Source: Acidobacteriota bacterium
GTDB taxonomy: Bacteria; Acidobacteriota; Terriglobia; Terriglobales; Acidobacteriaceae
Direction of reading: 5' to 3'
DNA: 33,013 nt
Assembly: GCA_013285705.1 (NCBI GenBank)
Contig: JABDHA010000034.1
Span: 8,528 to 41,540, forward strand
Made by a program: the position numbers and the translations under genes
Notes under the pieces: model-generated
The model's database searches: none
Told to the model about the DNA's origin: nothing
The model's input: only the letters and a program-made list of their open reading frames with translations
Shown here: positions 8,167 to 16,403 of the stretch, one piece after another
Layout: the number at the start of each line of letters is the position of its first letter
Numbering within the stretch: the stretch's first letter is position 1

Positions 8167-9513
8167 TCACTGGCCTTCACTCTCCTCGATGATCGCCGCC
8201 GTCTCTTCCGTCTCCGGCAAAATGAACCGCCGCTTCGCCGCGTCGAAGTCGAACAGCTCTGCGTAGCGACCCCAGTTGATCGCCGTCTCCAGTTGCCGCT
8301 GCGTCTCCTCCTCGCTGAACTGCTCATCGAGCATGTCGAGGAAGAATTCCTCCGGCACCGTATGGTCCGATTTATTGCTGAGCGCGCGCGAAATCTGCCG
8401 CAGCAGCAGCACATGATCCACCGCCGCGACGCGGAACAGCTCCTTCTGCTTCAAAATCTCTGACTCGGCGTATTCGCGCCCCTCAGGTGTGATGGCAACA
8501 TCGCCTTCTTCCAGCGTCAGGAATCCGAGGAGCTGCGCCGCATCCACAATCGGCAGCAGGTCGTCGATCTCGAAGGCAAGCTCATCGGCCAGCCGATACA
8601 CATCGATGTGCCCACCGAAATCGATGATGAACTCGAGCAGCCCGGCAATGCCGCCCGGACGCGCATGCGGCAGCATCTCGTAGCGCATCGACCGCTGGTC
8701 GCGCACCGCGCGCCCGTCGGTGTGCAGGCGCGGCACATCCGGCGTCACATCAGGCCGTGTCAGGACCGTGTAGATGTAGTCCACCAGCTTCGTGAAAGCG
8801 GCGTTCTTCTTGTCGCGCGGATGCGGGATGGCCACCTTGAAATCGGTGCGCACATGTCCTGGGTTGCGCCCCAGCACGATGATGCGATCCGCCAGCAGCA
8901 CGGCTTCTTCAATATTGTGCGTAACAATAAAGATGGCCTGTGTCGGAATCGTCTTCTTCTGCCACAATTCCAGCAGCTCGCTGCGCAGGTTCTCTGCCGT
9001 CAGCACGTCGAGCGCGGAAAACGGCTCGTCCATGAACAGCACTTCGGGTTCAACTACCAGAGCGCGTGCAAACCCGACGCGCTGCCGCATGCCGCCCGAA
9101 AGTTCCTTCGGATACGCCGCCTGAAAACCATCCAGACCGACCGTATCCAGAATCTTCAGGCTCCGCTCCCGCCGCGCCTCCGGCTCCACGCCGCGCGCCT
9201 TCAGCGGTGCTTCCACGTTTTCAAGAACGGTGAGCCAGGGAAAGAGCGCGAAGCTCTGGAAGACGATCGAGACGTTGATCTCCGTCGATTCAATCGGTTT
9301 TTCATGCCAGAAGACCTGGCCGCCCGATGGCTTCGACAATCCGGAGAGCATGCGGAGAAGCGTGGATTTTCCCGAGCCGGAAGGCCCAAGCAAAGCGACG
9401 ATCTCTCCCGGTTGAATGGAGAGGTCCGTGGGGGCAATGACCTGAATGCGGTTCTCGCTCGGTTGAGCATAAAACTTTTCTACTTGCTGCGCTCGAATAA
9501 TCGCTTCCGTCAT
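8167..9513 (-). CDS. ABC transporter ATPase, NitT/TauT type with C-terminal AAA-associated domain
   Basis: About 448 residues. The nucleotide-binding domain is at about 5-245: Walker A GPSGSGKST (43-51), Q-loop FQSFALFPWL, signature LSGGMRQRVGFARAL, Walker B VLFMDEPFSALD, and H-loop FIVTHNIEEAV. A second domain follows at about 290-440, with a winged-helix-like part (FLTLEEGDVAITPEGREYA) and a terminal FFLDMLDEQFSEEE segment. It matches the AAA-associated C-terminal domain found on some anion-type ABC ATPases, possibly regulatory. ATG 9513 is preferred over a GTG one codon upstream; ACGGAG lies about 8 bases before it. Its stop overlaps or abuts the permease start, so the two form an operon. 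No periplasmic binding protein gene is adjacent on either side within the window, which is unusual for this importer class. Confidence 0.92.
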   Translation of the reverse strand: MTEAIIRAQQVEKFYAQPSENRIQVIAPTDLSIQPGEIVALLGPSGSGKSTLLRMLSGLSKPSGGQVFWHEKPIESTEINVSIVFQSFALFPWLTVLENVEAPLKARGVEPEARRERSLKILDTVGLDGFQAAYPKELSGGMRQRVGFARALVVEPEVLFMDEPFSALDVLTAENLRSELLELWQKKTIPTQAIFIVTHNIEEAVLLADRIIVLGRNPGHVRTDFKVAIPHPRDKKNAAFTKLVDYIYTVLTRPDVTPDVPRLHTDGRAVRDQRSMRYEMLPHARPGGIAGLLEFIIDFGGHIDVYRLADELAFEIDDLLPIVDAAQLLGFLTLEEGDVAITPEGREYAESEILKQKELFRVAAVDHVLLLRQISRALSNKSDHTVPEEFFLDMLDEQFSEEETQRQLETAINWGRYAELFDFDAAKRRFILPETEETAAIIEESEGQ

Positions 9514-9816
9514 CACCGGGCTCCGTCTACATTTCCTAAAACCTCTGAACGGGGGAATGCTCCGCTGCCAAATCCACTGATTTAGCTGTTTCCGTCCGGA
9601 CCCGTCAAGCCTTCCGGAACGACGCGCCCGTTCTCGCGTCTAGTCTAAGTAGATAGGATTGCAGGAAGATGAAGCATCCTCCTGCACACAGCGTATCATC
9701 CTAGTAGTAGTTTTTCGGAGCGATTGATATCTGCCTGCCGTTGGCGGCAACTTTTGTGCAGTCGCAGGTTCCCCCTGCAAGCGTTTTACCTCACTGGAGA
9801 TAAAGAGAGTCTAAGA
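9514..9816. other. Divergent intergenic region without a gene; two small hairpins
   Basis: This gap separates the leftward ABC operon from the rightward receiver gene and must contain both promoters. No confident -35/-10 pair was recognised. Two inverted repeats are visible. One, at 9661-9685, has arms GCAGGAAGATG and CATCCTCCTGC around AAG, with ten of eleven positions paired. The other, at 9736-9749, has TGCCG and CGGCA around TTGG and would lie in the leader of the receiver gene. No GTCATCC-type repeat is present here, unlike most other gaps. Confidence 0.5.
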
Positions 9817-10191
9817 ATGCACGACAACAATCAGGCGAAGCCGAAAGTTTTAGTGGCAGATGACGAACGAGTCATCGCCGACACCCTTGCCATCATTCTG
9901 AATCAGAGCGGATTCGAAGCCACGGCCGTTTATAGCGGCGAGAAAGCGGTGGAAGCCGCCAAGACCCTCAAACCCGACATGCTCATCAGCGACGTCATCA
10001 TGACCGACCTGAACGGGATCGACGCTGCCATCAAGATCCGCAGTCTGCTCCCGTCCTGCAAAATCCTGCTCTTTTCCGGACAGGCCGCCACCGCCGACCT
10101 GCTCGACCGCGCACGCAACCAGGGCCACGAGTTCGAAATCCTCGCCAAACCCGTCCACCCGCAAGACCTGCTGGCCAAACTGCGCAGCTGA
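9817..10191 (+). CDS. Stand-alone response regulator receiver protein
   Basis: This 124-residue protein is a single receiver domain. It has D15-D16 in VLVADDERV, phosphoacceptor D59 in MLISDVIMTDLNG, S87 in LLFSGQ and K111-P112 in ILAKPVHP, so it should be phosphorylatable. ATG 9817 is preceded by a GGAG/GAGAG-rich stretch and gives the normal receiver N-terminus; an upstream in-frame extension adds residues without receiver homology. It has no adjacent kinase gene and no output domain. It is divergent from the ABC operon and convergent with recR. It may be served by one of the kinases at 2496-6369 or by a distant one, which is inference. Domain identity is certain. Confidence 0.93.
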   Translation: MHDNNQAKPKVLVADDERVIADTLAIILNQSGFEATAVYSGEKAVEAAKTLKPDMLISDVIMTDLNGIDAAIKIRSLLPSCKILLFSGQAATADLLDRARNQGHEFEILAKPVHPQDLLAKLRS

Positions 10192-10249
10192 AAACAGGAC
10201 AAAACAGGGCACAGATGGCAGCGTAGAACGCACTCCACCACTAAAAGCT

Positions 10250-10381
10250 GTCATCCTGAGCGCAGCGAAGGATCTGCTTTTTCTTCACGCTGCCGCAACA
10301 CTGAACCCTGTGCCGCTTAAACTGCCCTCAAAAGCCGGGTGCCCCATCCTTTCGCGCATTTTGCGAAAGGGTGGGAGAGCA
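10250..10381. repeat. Composite intergenic repeat (modules A and B) between convergent genes
   Basis: Module A (GTCATCCTGAGCGCAGCGAAGGATCTGC type) lies at 10250-10280. Module B at 10339-10381 contains a hairpin with stem CCCATCCTTTCGC (10343-10355) and GCGAAAGGGTGGG (10363-10375), 13 pairs including one G-U, loop of 7. It sits between the convergent receiver gene and recR, where the hairpin could end transcription from both sides. Confidence 0.85.
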
Positions 10382-10386
10382 CAAAA

Positions 10387-10986
10387 TCACATCTCCCGCC
10401 GACCCTCAAGCGCCCGCGTCATCGTCACCTCATCGGCATATTCAATATCGCTGCCCGCAGGAACCCCCGTGGCAATCCGCGTCACCCGTACCTGCGCCGG
10501 TTTCAGCATCTCCGCCAGATACCCGGCCGTAGCCTCGCCTTCCACCGTCGGCGAGGTCGCCAGAATCACCTCATCCACATCGCCGCGCGAGACCCGCGCC
10601 AGCAGATTACCCGTCCGCAGATGCTCCGGCCCCACCCCATGCAACGGCGAAAGCGTCCCATGCAGCACATGGAAGACGCCGTTGTAGCTGCGCGTCTTCT
10701 CAATGGTGCCAATGTTCGTTGGCTCCTCGACCACGCACACCAGCCGCTGATTGCGAGTCGGGCTGGAGCAATAAACGCATGGATCGACATCCGTAATGTT
10801 GTTGCAGACAGAGCAGAGCTGCAGCTTGGCCTTCAGATTGTGAATCGCATCGGCCAGCGCCTCCGCATCCTCGCCGCTTGAGCGCAGAATATGAAACGCC
10901 AGCCGCTGCGCATTCTTCGATCCAATCCCAGGAAGTTTGCGCAGCTCCTCAATCAGCCGCGCCATCGGTTCCGCAAATCGTGACAA
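10387..10986 (-). CDS. recR: Recombination mediator protein RecR
   Basis: The 199-residue protein matches RecR throughout. A helix-hairpin-helix region reads [21 protein letters not shown] four-cysteine zinc module has C58, C61, C70 and C73. A Toprim domain begins at [16 protein letters not shown] and continues with [18 protein letters not shown] and a [17 protein letters not shown] segment. RecR works with RecF/RecO in loading RecA at gaps during recombinational repair. The start codon is TTG at 10986; it gives the family-typical N-terminus ([14 protein letters not shown]) and is preceded by GGAGAGG at about nine bases, so the rare start is well supported. In many bacteria recR directly follows ybaB; here it stands alone, about 5 kb away from ybaB on the same strand. 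Confidence 0.97.
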   Translation of the reverse strand: MSRFAEPMARLIEELRKLPGIGSKNAQRLAFHILRSSGEDAEALADAIHNLKAKLQLCSVCNNITDVDPCVYCSSPTRNQRLVCVVEEPTNIGTIEKTRSYNGVFHVLHGTLSPLHGVGPEHLRTGNLLARVSRGDVDEVILATSPTVEGEATAGYLAEMLKPAQVRVTRIATGVPAGSDIEYADEVTMTRALEGRREM

Positions 10987-11072
10987 AAACGTAAGCCTCT
11001 CCGCTGTTGTAGCAGGTCTCGCCCCGCTTTGCCACGCACCGAAGCCGTCATCTGACCGAGAATAGCCCTGTC

Positions 11073-11121
11073 TTGCGCCTGCTCTTACAACGCTGTATCC
11101 TTCCTGTCAGTCATTGACAGG
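11073..11121 (+). promoter_or_regulatory. Candidate promoter with overlapping palindromic operator upstream of the ADOP permease
   Basis: A -35-like TTGCGC (11073-11078) and a -10-like TATCCT (11096-11101) are separated by 17 bases. Directly downstream, over the expected start of transcription, lies a perfect 7-bp inverted repeat, CCTGTCA-N5-TGACAGG (11103-11121). A dyad in that position suits a repressor. ADOP genes are often paired with PadR-type regulators, but none is encoded here, so the binding protein is unknown. Confidence 0.35.
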
Positions 11122-11159
11122 AGAAAGACTCATTGAAAGCGATGGGTTAAGGGGGCAGG

Positions 11160-13859
11160 ATGCGTAGAGCTCAGAGTCTGTTGATACGGATGCGGTCGCT
11201 CTTCACGAGAGATGCGAGCAACGCCGCGCTGAGCGAGGAACTGGAATTCCATCTGGAGCAAGCGATCGCAGACAACATCGCGCGGGGTATGCCTCTGGAA
11301 GAAGCCCGGTCTGCGGCCCTGGAAAGCTTTGGCAGCATGGCTGAAGTAACGGAGAGCTGTCATGAGGCGCGAGGCACAGCATGGCTTGAAGACCTGGGCC
11401 ACGACATCCGTTACGGTCTGCGCATGTTCGCGAAACACCGATCGTTCACCATGCTCACGGTGCTGACCCTTGCCCTCGGAATCGGCGCGTGTACGGCAAT
11501 TTTCAGTCTGGTCAATGCCGTGCTCCTGCGTTCGCTGCCTTATGGAGATCCTGAGCGACTGGTATACCTGTTCACTCCGAACCCTCAATATCATCTGCCT
11601 CCCGACATCATCCCTCCGACGAAAGCGGATTTTTTTGATCTGAAGAAACAATGCCGTTCCTACACGGCGATGACGCTCTTTGAGCAGGCGATGTACAGCC
11701 TCGCTGTTGACGAACAAACGCAGCGAGTTGGTGTCGCAAAGGTCGATGCCGATTTCTTCGGAACGCTCGAGGTGAAGCCGCTGTTTGGGCGAATTGTCGA
11801 CACCGCAGATCAAGAACAGGGCAAAGAGCGAATAGCAGTGATCAGCTACTCGTTATGGCAAAACTCGTTTGCCGGAGCGAGCGACGTTCTGGGCAAAACC
11901 GTGCTGCTAGACGGGGCGGGTTATCGCGTTATAGGAGTCATGCCCCAAGCTTTCGCATATCCACACCGGAGCGATATGACCGCTGCCAACGGTCACATTG
12001 AGCGGACCGATCTATGGATCCCGTTGGCGCTGACGCCGCAGCAAAAGGCGCAGCGTGACGGCGCATGGGGATACGTAGTCGGTCGCTTGCAGCCTGGAGT
12101 CACCATTCGTGAAGCGCAAGCCGAGATGAGCACGATCATGTCGAGGTTGAACCCGCTGCATGCAACTGAGGATCGCGGCTGGGGAGCGTATGTGAAGTCT
12201 CTTCAGGAATCAGCGCTGGGTCCCACGCGTCCGCTTATGTGGTTGCTGCTGGGCGCGGTAGGGCTGGTGCTGATGATTGCGTGCGGGAATGCAGCGAATT
12301 TGCTCCTGGCAAGAGCGGCCAGTCGTACCCATGAGTTGGGAGTGCGAGCAACGCTAGGGGCAAGCCGGCAACGGCTGTTGCGCCAGATGCTGACGGAATC
12401 GTTGATGCTGAGCGCGGCGTCGGGCTGCGCGGGCGCGGCTCTGGCGTGGGTCTTTCTCCATGCACTGCTGCGGCTGAATCCAGGAGATATTCCGCGGATG
12501 ACGGAGGCAACGCTCGATCTGCGGGTGCTTGGCTTTCTTGCTGGCGTAACGGTGCTTACCAGTTTGTTGTTTGGTGTTCTGCCGTCGTTTGCCGCGACTC
12601 GAATCAATCTTGCCGAATTTCTGCAGAGCAGCGGGCTGCGCGGTGTAGTAGGTGATGGACGGCGGGTAAGAAGAGGGCTCGCCATTGCGCAGGTAGCGTT
12701 GGTGGTGGTTCTGCTAACGGGCTCAGGATTGCTGTTGCGCAGTTATGCAAAGGTACTGGCTGCACCGGTGGGCTTCTCGCCTTCCACGGTGACTGCAAGT
12801 ATCGTGTTCAGTCCGCAGATTGCGCAGATGCCAGAGAATCCGCTTTTCAACACGGCCGCAAAGCGCAGGTTGTTTCTTGATGACGCATTGAACCGATTCA
12901 AACACATTCCAGGAGTGCAGGCAGCAGGAGTCGTCAATGTGCTGCCTCTGAGCCATTGGGAAACCCTCACGCCGTTCGAAGCGGAGGGTTATCCCAACGA
13001 GAAAAGCCAGACGGTGGAATTGCGGCTGGTGACATCAGAGTATTTCTCGGCCATCGGGATTCCTCTGCTTCGGGGCCACGGCTTCACTGACAGGGATGAC
13101 GCGGACCATCCCTTGGCAGTGGTTGTGAATGAGGCGTTAGCGCGAAAGTATTTTGGAACCATCGATGCGGTTGGACATCGTCTTCGCAGAGGGTCGGAAA
13201 ACAAGTGGGCTGTGGTGACAGGGGTGGTTGGCGATGTGCGCACAATGAGCCGTGAAGCAGCTGCTGTGCCGCAGATGTATCTTTCCTTCTGGCAGGGAGA
13301 CGTGGACGCCGCGCCGACGATTGGAGCGGACTTCACGGTGCGGTCAGTGCTTCCTGCGGACACAGTGGTGAAGGAGATGCGGACGGCCATGCGGAGTCTT
13401 GATCCAAATCTAGCGCTTGCGGATGTGCGCGCCATGAGCGACGTGGAATCGGAGGCGACGGCGAGACGGCGCTTCCAGACAACTTTGCTGACCGTGTTTT
13501 CCGCAGTTGCCATGTTGCTGGCAGTGATTGGTGTTTACGGTCTGGTGGCTTTTTCCGTGCGACAGAGGACAGGCGAGATTGGCATACGGATGGCGCTGGG
13601 CGCGACACGGCGTGGCATTGCCGTATTGGTACTGCGAGAAGGGTTGACGCTGCTCGCAGCCGGGCTCGCGATTGGTCTGGCAGCGGCCGTGGTGATGACG
13701 AGATTGCTGGCGGGATTTCTTTATCAGGTACCGGCTATCGATCCGGTGACGTATACACTGGTTCCTTTGCTGCTGCTTGTCGGCACGGTGATGGCGTGCC
13801 TGGTTCCGGGTGCGCGGGCCGCCAGCATCGAGCCCATGAACGCACTGCGTCACGAATGA
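11160..13859 (+). CDS. Acidobacterial duplicated orphan permease (ADOP), MacB/FtsX-type
   Basis: The 899-residue membrane protein starts with a permease prefix domain (LSEELEFHLEQAIADNIARG...EEARSAALESFG, about 20-65). Two MacB/FtsX units follow: helix FTMLTVLTLALGIGACTAIF near 97-117 with a periplasmic MacB-like domain to about 350, a three-helix FtsX region at about 355-480 (NLLLARAASRTHELGVRATLGAS), a second periplasmic domain to about 765, and a second FtsX region at about 780-890 (RTGEIGIRMALGATRRG). This matches the ADOP family described in Acidobacteria, which lack a dedicated ATPase partner in the same locus. Relatives export macrolides or act mechanically on envelope substrates; the substrate here is unknown. 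ATG 11160 follows a GGGGG-rich ribosome site. It is transcribed against the dnaX-ybaB-recR direction. Confidence 0.92.
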   Translation: MRRAQSLLIRMRSLFTRDASNAALSEELEFHLEQAIADNIARGMPLEEARSAALESFGSMAEVTESCHEARGTAWLEDLGHDIRYGLRMFAKHRSFTMLTVLTLALGIGACTAIFSLVNAVLLRSLPYGDPERLVYLFTPNPQYHLPPDIIPPTKADFFDLKKQCRSYTAMTLFEQAMYSLAVDEQTQRVGVAKVDADFFGTLEVKPLFGRIVDTADQEQGKERIAVISYSLWQNSFAGASDVLGKTVLLDGAGYRVIGVMPQAFAYPHRSDMTAANGHIERTDLWIPLALTPQQKAQRDGAWGYVVGRLQPGVTIREAQAEMSTIMSRLNPLHATEDRGWGAYVKSLQESALGPTRPLMWLLLGAVGLVLMIACGNAANLLLARAASRTHELGVRATLGASRQRLLRQMLTESLMLSAASGCAGAALAWVFLHALLRLNPGDIPRMTEATLDLRVLGFLAGVTVLTSLLFGVLPSFAATRINLAEFLQSSGLRGVVGDGRRVRRGLAIAQVALVVVLLTGSGLLLRSYAKVLAAPVGFSPSTVTASIVFSPQIAQMPENPLFNTAAKRRLFLDDALNRFKHIPGVQAAGVVNVLPLSHWETLTPFEAEGYPNEKSQTVELRLVTSEYFSAIGIPLLRGHGFTDRDDADHPLAVVVNEALARKYFGTIDAVGHRLRRGSENKWAVVTGVVGDVRTMSREAAAVPQMYLSFWQGDVDAAPTIGADFTVRSVLPADTVVKEMRTAMRSLDPNLALADVRAMSDVESEATARRRFQTTLLTVFSAVAMLLAVIGVYGLVAFSVRQRTGEIGIRMALGATRRGIAVLVLREGLTLLAAGLAIGLAAAVVMTRLLAGFLYQVPAIDPVTYTLVPLLLLVGTVMACLVPGARAASIEPMNALRHE

Positions 13860-13884
13860 GCCCAGTTTTTCACCTGTGCACAAA

Positions 13885-13975
13885 AATGGGCGCCCCATCC
13901 TTCGCGCATTTTGCGAAACCGGGGTCCCCATTGCGCGCGGTTTTCGCGTAATGGGGCGGGATAGGGTGGGAGATC
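13885..13975. repeat. Nested three-hairpin variant of module B between convergent genes
   Basis: Within the outer module B frame (GGGCGCCCCATCC ... GGTGGG) there are two consecutive stem-loops. The first is TTCGCGCATTTTGCGAA (13901-13917). The second has stem CCCCATTGCGCG (13926-13937) pairing with CGCGTAATGGGG (13945-13956), 12 pairs with one G-U. It looks like one module B inserted into another. It sits between the convergent ADOP gene and the merR-type gene and could act as a two-way terminator. Confidence 0.75.
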
Positions 13976-14021
13976 GCGAATCTTAAATCGTTCTGCCGCG
14001 GTCTCCGCACTCTCAAATCAA

Positions 14022-14834
14022 CTACGCCGCCACCTTCTCCACCGGCACCTGAATCTCCGTCACATACGACTCATCATCCTGCCGCACCGGCGTCGCGCAA
14101 TAGTGATAGAGCTCGCGAAATGGCCCTGCAATGCGATAGTGGTTGTCTTCCACCCACCGCAGAACATTCTGGTATGCCTCAGTCAACCGGTTGAAGGCGC
14201 CATGGTGCATATAGCTGGCTACGGTCGCGCCGCCCATCTCATACATGTTGGTCGTGCCGTGCGCGGCCAACGGCTGTTTCAACAGAAATCCCGCTTCTCC
14301 ATCCACGTCCCGCTCTTTGTGCTCCATGTCATGCCATATGGCTATGGGCAAACCCAGGTCGCCAGGATTGCCAACCTGTTCGATCACCTTCGGGTAAAGT
14401 GCCCCAACTGCCGGATAGTTCGCAATTGTCTCCCGAACCGACACGACCCATTGCGGTTCCACTTCTTTAATCACAACATCCACGCTCATCGTAGACTCCT
14501 GTTCCATGAATTTGATCAGTGTCTCCAATCGTGCGAGCCGTTCCTGCTCTTCGCGCACGCGGTTTTCCTGCTCCGCCCGCCGCAGCGTTACCATGCCGCG
14601 CAACTCCTGCAACGTAATGTTCCCATGCAGGGCCTTGCCGATCTGCTCCAGTGAGAATCCCAGGTCTTTCAGCGCGAGAATCCTGTGCAGCCGCGGTAAT
14701 TGCTGAGCCGAGTAGTAGCGATACCCCGTCCAGCGATCGACATGGGCTGGACACAACAGTCCAGTCTCGTCATAGTAGCGAAGCGTCTTGACCGAAATAT
14801 GCGTAAGGGCGGAAAACTCGCCGATCTTGAACAC
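14022..14834 (-). CDS. MerR-family transcriptional regulator with GyrI-like effector-binding domain
   Basis: This 270-residue protein has an N-terminal MerR winged helix-turn-helix (KIGEFSALTHISVKTLRYYD, then GYRYYSAQQLPRLHRILALKDLGFSLEQI). A coiled dimerisation helix spans about 80-115, and a GyrI-like/BmrR-type small-molecule-binding domain about 118-265 (VVIKEVEPQWVVSVRE... YMHHGAFNRLTEAY... TEIQVPV). It is therefore a BmrR-like multidrug or small-ligand sensor. The start is GTG at 14834, which gives a normal MerR N-terminus; the strong GGGAGG upstream is 15 bases away and belongs to the operator dyad, so translation may be leaderless. It lies between the MBL hydrolase (same strand) and the convergent ADOP permease, either of which could be its target; autoregulation is likely from the promoter sequence. 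Confidence 0.92.
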   Translation of the reverse strand: MFKIGEFSALTHISVKTLRYYDETGLLCPAHVDRWTGYRYYSAQQLPRLHRILALKDLGFSLEQIGKALHGNITLQELRGMVTLRRAEQENRVREEQERLARLETLIKFMEQESTMSVDVVIKEVEPQWVVSVRETIANYPAVGALYPKVIEQVGNPGDLGLPIAIWHDMEHKERDVDGEAGFLLKQPLAAHGTTNMYEMGGATVASYMHHGAFNRLTEAYQNVLRWVEDNHYRIAGPFRELYHYCATPVRQDDESYVTEIQVPVEKVAA

Positions 14835-14840
14835 AGGTCA

Positions 14841-14871
14841 GTTCTAAGGCCTCCCGTAACAGGAGAGTCAA
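14841..14871 (-). promoter_or_regulatory. MerR-type promoter and operator of the regulator gene
   Basis: On the minus strand a -35 TTGACT (14871-14866) and a -10-like TAGAAC (14846-14841) are separated by 19 bases, the long spacer typical of MerR-activated promoters. The spacer holds the dyad CTCC-N7-GGAG (14865-14851). The start of the sequence, TTGACTCTCC, resembles known BmrR-type operators. The expected transcription start falls at or beside the GTG start codon. Confidence 0.7.
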
Positions 14872-14890
14872 CAGAAGAAAACTACAAAAT

Positions 14891-15904
14891 TTACAGCGTG
14901 CTATATACCAGCGTCACAAACTGGTCCGGCGTCAACGATCCTTTGCCCCACGCAGCGTCGAAATCCGCCGTAGGCTTGGCCGCAATCGCCTGCTCCAGAG
15001 TCTGACCGCCCGACTTCAGCTTCTCTACGCGGGTCGCAATCGTCGCAAGCATATCGCGGTATTTCTGCAGCGCGTCTTTATCGCCCAGCGGACCATGCCC
15101 GGGTACAATCTTGGTTTTATCGTCCGCCAAAGCCAGACAGGTATCTGCCGCGCGAATCATGCCATTAATCGTTCCGCCCGTTCCGCCATCAATGAAGGGA
15201 TAAAAGTCGTTGAAGAAAATATCCCCGGCGTGAAGCACATTTCCATTCACAAAATAGATATAGATGTCGGTATCCGTGTGCGCCTCCGGCATGTATCCCA
15301 GATCGATCTCGTCGTTATTGACAAAGAGCTTTTCGTTTTCCGTGAACGTTTCTTGCGGCAGGGAACTGGTAGGCGACGCTTGCAGCTTCAGATGATAGAA
15401 CTGGACTTCCTGCGGAGTGGAAAGCCGCTTGCGCGTATTCTCATGCGCGATAATGAACGCGCCCATATCGTTATGCAGCGCCGCATTGCCGTCTGTATGA
15501 TCGAAGTGCCAGTGCGTATTGATAAGCAGCTTCAGGGGATGCGGATCGAGCTTGCTCAGCGTATCCCGGAGTCGTGACGAGGCCGTAGCCGCGCTCGAAT
15601 CGATCAGCAGCTTCCCATCCGGACCGATTTGCGCCACCATGTTGCCGCCCACGCCCTGCAGCAGAAACAGCGTATCCCGAAGCCTGGTCACCTTGATCGG
15701 CGTCGTCGCTCCGGCGGTGCGAAGCATCTGCAATCTGTCCGGCCCAGGAGGTGCGGAAGCAGGAGCTGCGGATGCAGGTGCCTGTGCATTCTGCGCATTC
15801 GCTGAAAACGCAAACGGTCGCGGCCGAGCAGCCAACGCCAATCCCGCTCCCGCCCAACCCGCCTGCTTCAGAAAACCTCTACGCGTCACCTGATCAGGCT
15901 GCAT
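14891..15904 (-). CDS. Tat-exported metallo-beta-lactamase-fold hydrolase
   Basis: The 337-residue protein has a twin-arginine signal (TRRGFLKQAGWAGAGLALAA, residues 7-26), so it should be exported folded. An Ala/Pro-rich linker to about residue 58 precedes the MBL domain. Metal ligands are complete: HWHFDH (131-136), a His in EAHTDTD, the Asp in LHAGDIFF and a His in VPGHGPLGD. This signature indicates a two-zinc hydrolase of the broad glyoxalase II/cyclase-like group, not a proven beta-lactamase. The C-terminal helical region ends in QFVTLVYSTL. The start is ATG 15904. It lies just upstream of the merR-type gene on the same strand, but that gene has its own promoter. The substrate is unknown; the neighbourhood of a drug-sensor-type regulator and an efflux-type permease suggests, weakly, detoxification. 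Confidence 0.9.
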   Translation of the reverse strand: MQPDQVTRRGFLKQAGWAGAGLALAARPRPFAFSANAQNAQAPASAAPASAPPGPDRLQMLRTAGATTPIKVTRLRDTLFLLQGVGGNMVAQIGPDGKLLIDSSAATASSRLRDTLSKLDPHPLKLLINTHWHFDHTDGNAALHNDMGAFIIAHENTRKRLSTPQEVQFYHLKLQASPTSSLPQETFTENEKLFVNNDEIDLGYMPEAHTDTDIYIYFVNGNVLHAGDIFFNDFYPFIDGGTGGTINGMIRAADTCLALADDKTKIVPGHGPLGDKDALQKYRDMLATIATRVEKLKSGGQTLEQAIAAKPTADFDAAWGKGSLTPDQFVTLVYSTL

Positions 15905-15993
15905 TGCGTTTCTCCGTGTCCTCTGTGCTCTCTGTGGTGAAGATGCTTTCCTTGGCGAACCTCAGCGCACCCTTGCGTCCTCTGCGGTAAAGT
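15905..15993. repeat. CTCTGTGGTGAAG / CTCTGCGGTAAAG-type tandem repeat
   Basis: Two related segments occur in succession: one with CTCCGTGTCCTCTGTG and CTCTGTGGTGAAG, the other with TTGCGTCCTCTGCGGTAAAG. I recognise the CCTCTGTGGTGAA type as a widespread intergenic repeat in several phyla. It differs from modules A, B and C. Nothing else is seen in the gap between the MBL gene and ybaB. Confidence 0.55.
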
Positions 15994-16052
15994 TTTTTCG
16001 CGAACCGCAACACGCCGCCGGCCTTCACAGGAGAAGTGAGCGCGCCGTACCC

Positions 16053-16382
16053 TTAAAACAACCCCGGTGGCAGATTCAGCCCGCCCAGCATCGCTGAAGC
16101 GCTCGACTTGATGACCTCCTCCGCGCGCCGTCCCGCTTCGTTGAAGGCCGCGGCAATCAAATCCTCCAGCATCTCCACATCCGCTGTGTTTCCGCTGAGG
16201 CTCGCCACCGCGCTCGGATCAATCGTCACCTTCAGCACCTGCTTCTGCCCATTCATCTTCACCGTGACCGCGCCGCCACCCGACGAAGCCTCGACGATCG
16301 TCTGGCCCAGCTTTTCCTGCATCTGCTCCTGCATCTGCTTTGCCTGAGCCAACATCTCCTGCATCTTTAACGGATTCATCAT
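16053..16382 (-). CDS. ybaB: Nucleoid-associated protein YbaB/EbfC
   Basis: This 109-residue protein shows the YbaB/EbfC pattern: an N-terminal amphipathic helix rich in Met and Gln (MQEMLAQAKQMQEQMQEKL), the beta strands IVEASSGGGAVTVKMNG and LKVTIDP, and the helix VEMLEDLIAAAFNEAGRRAEE. The C-terminus is Gly/Pro-rich and ends LNLPPGLF. The family binds DNA as a dimer. ATG 16382 is chosen because TGAGGA lies nine bases upstream; an earlier TTG at 16391 would abut the ribosome site. It follows dnaX on the same strand, as in the classical dnaX-ybaB-recR order, but the gap of 206 bases is filled with repeats and recR is not next. Confidence 0.95.
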   Translation of the reverse strand: MMNPLKMQEMLAQAKQMQEQMQEKLGQTIVEASSGGGAVTVKMNGQKQVLKVTIDPSAVASLSGNTADVEMLEDLIAAAFNEAGRRAEEVIKSSASAMLGGLNLPPGLF

Positions 16383-16403
16383 TTTCTTCAATCCTCAAAT
16401 CGT

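Noticed and set aside
9850..10254. 134-residue minus-strand frame
   Set aside because: It is antisense to the receiver gene with all five signature residues, and it starts in repeat sequence.
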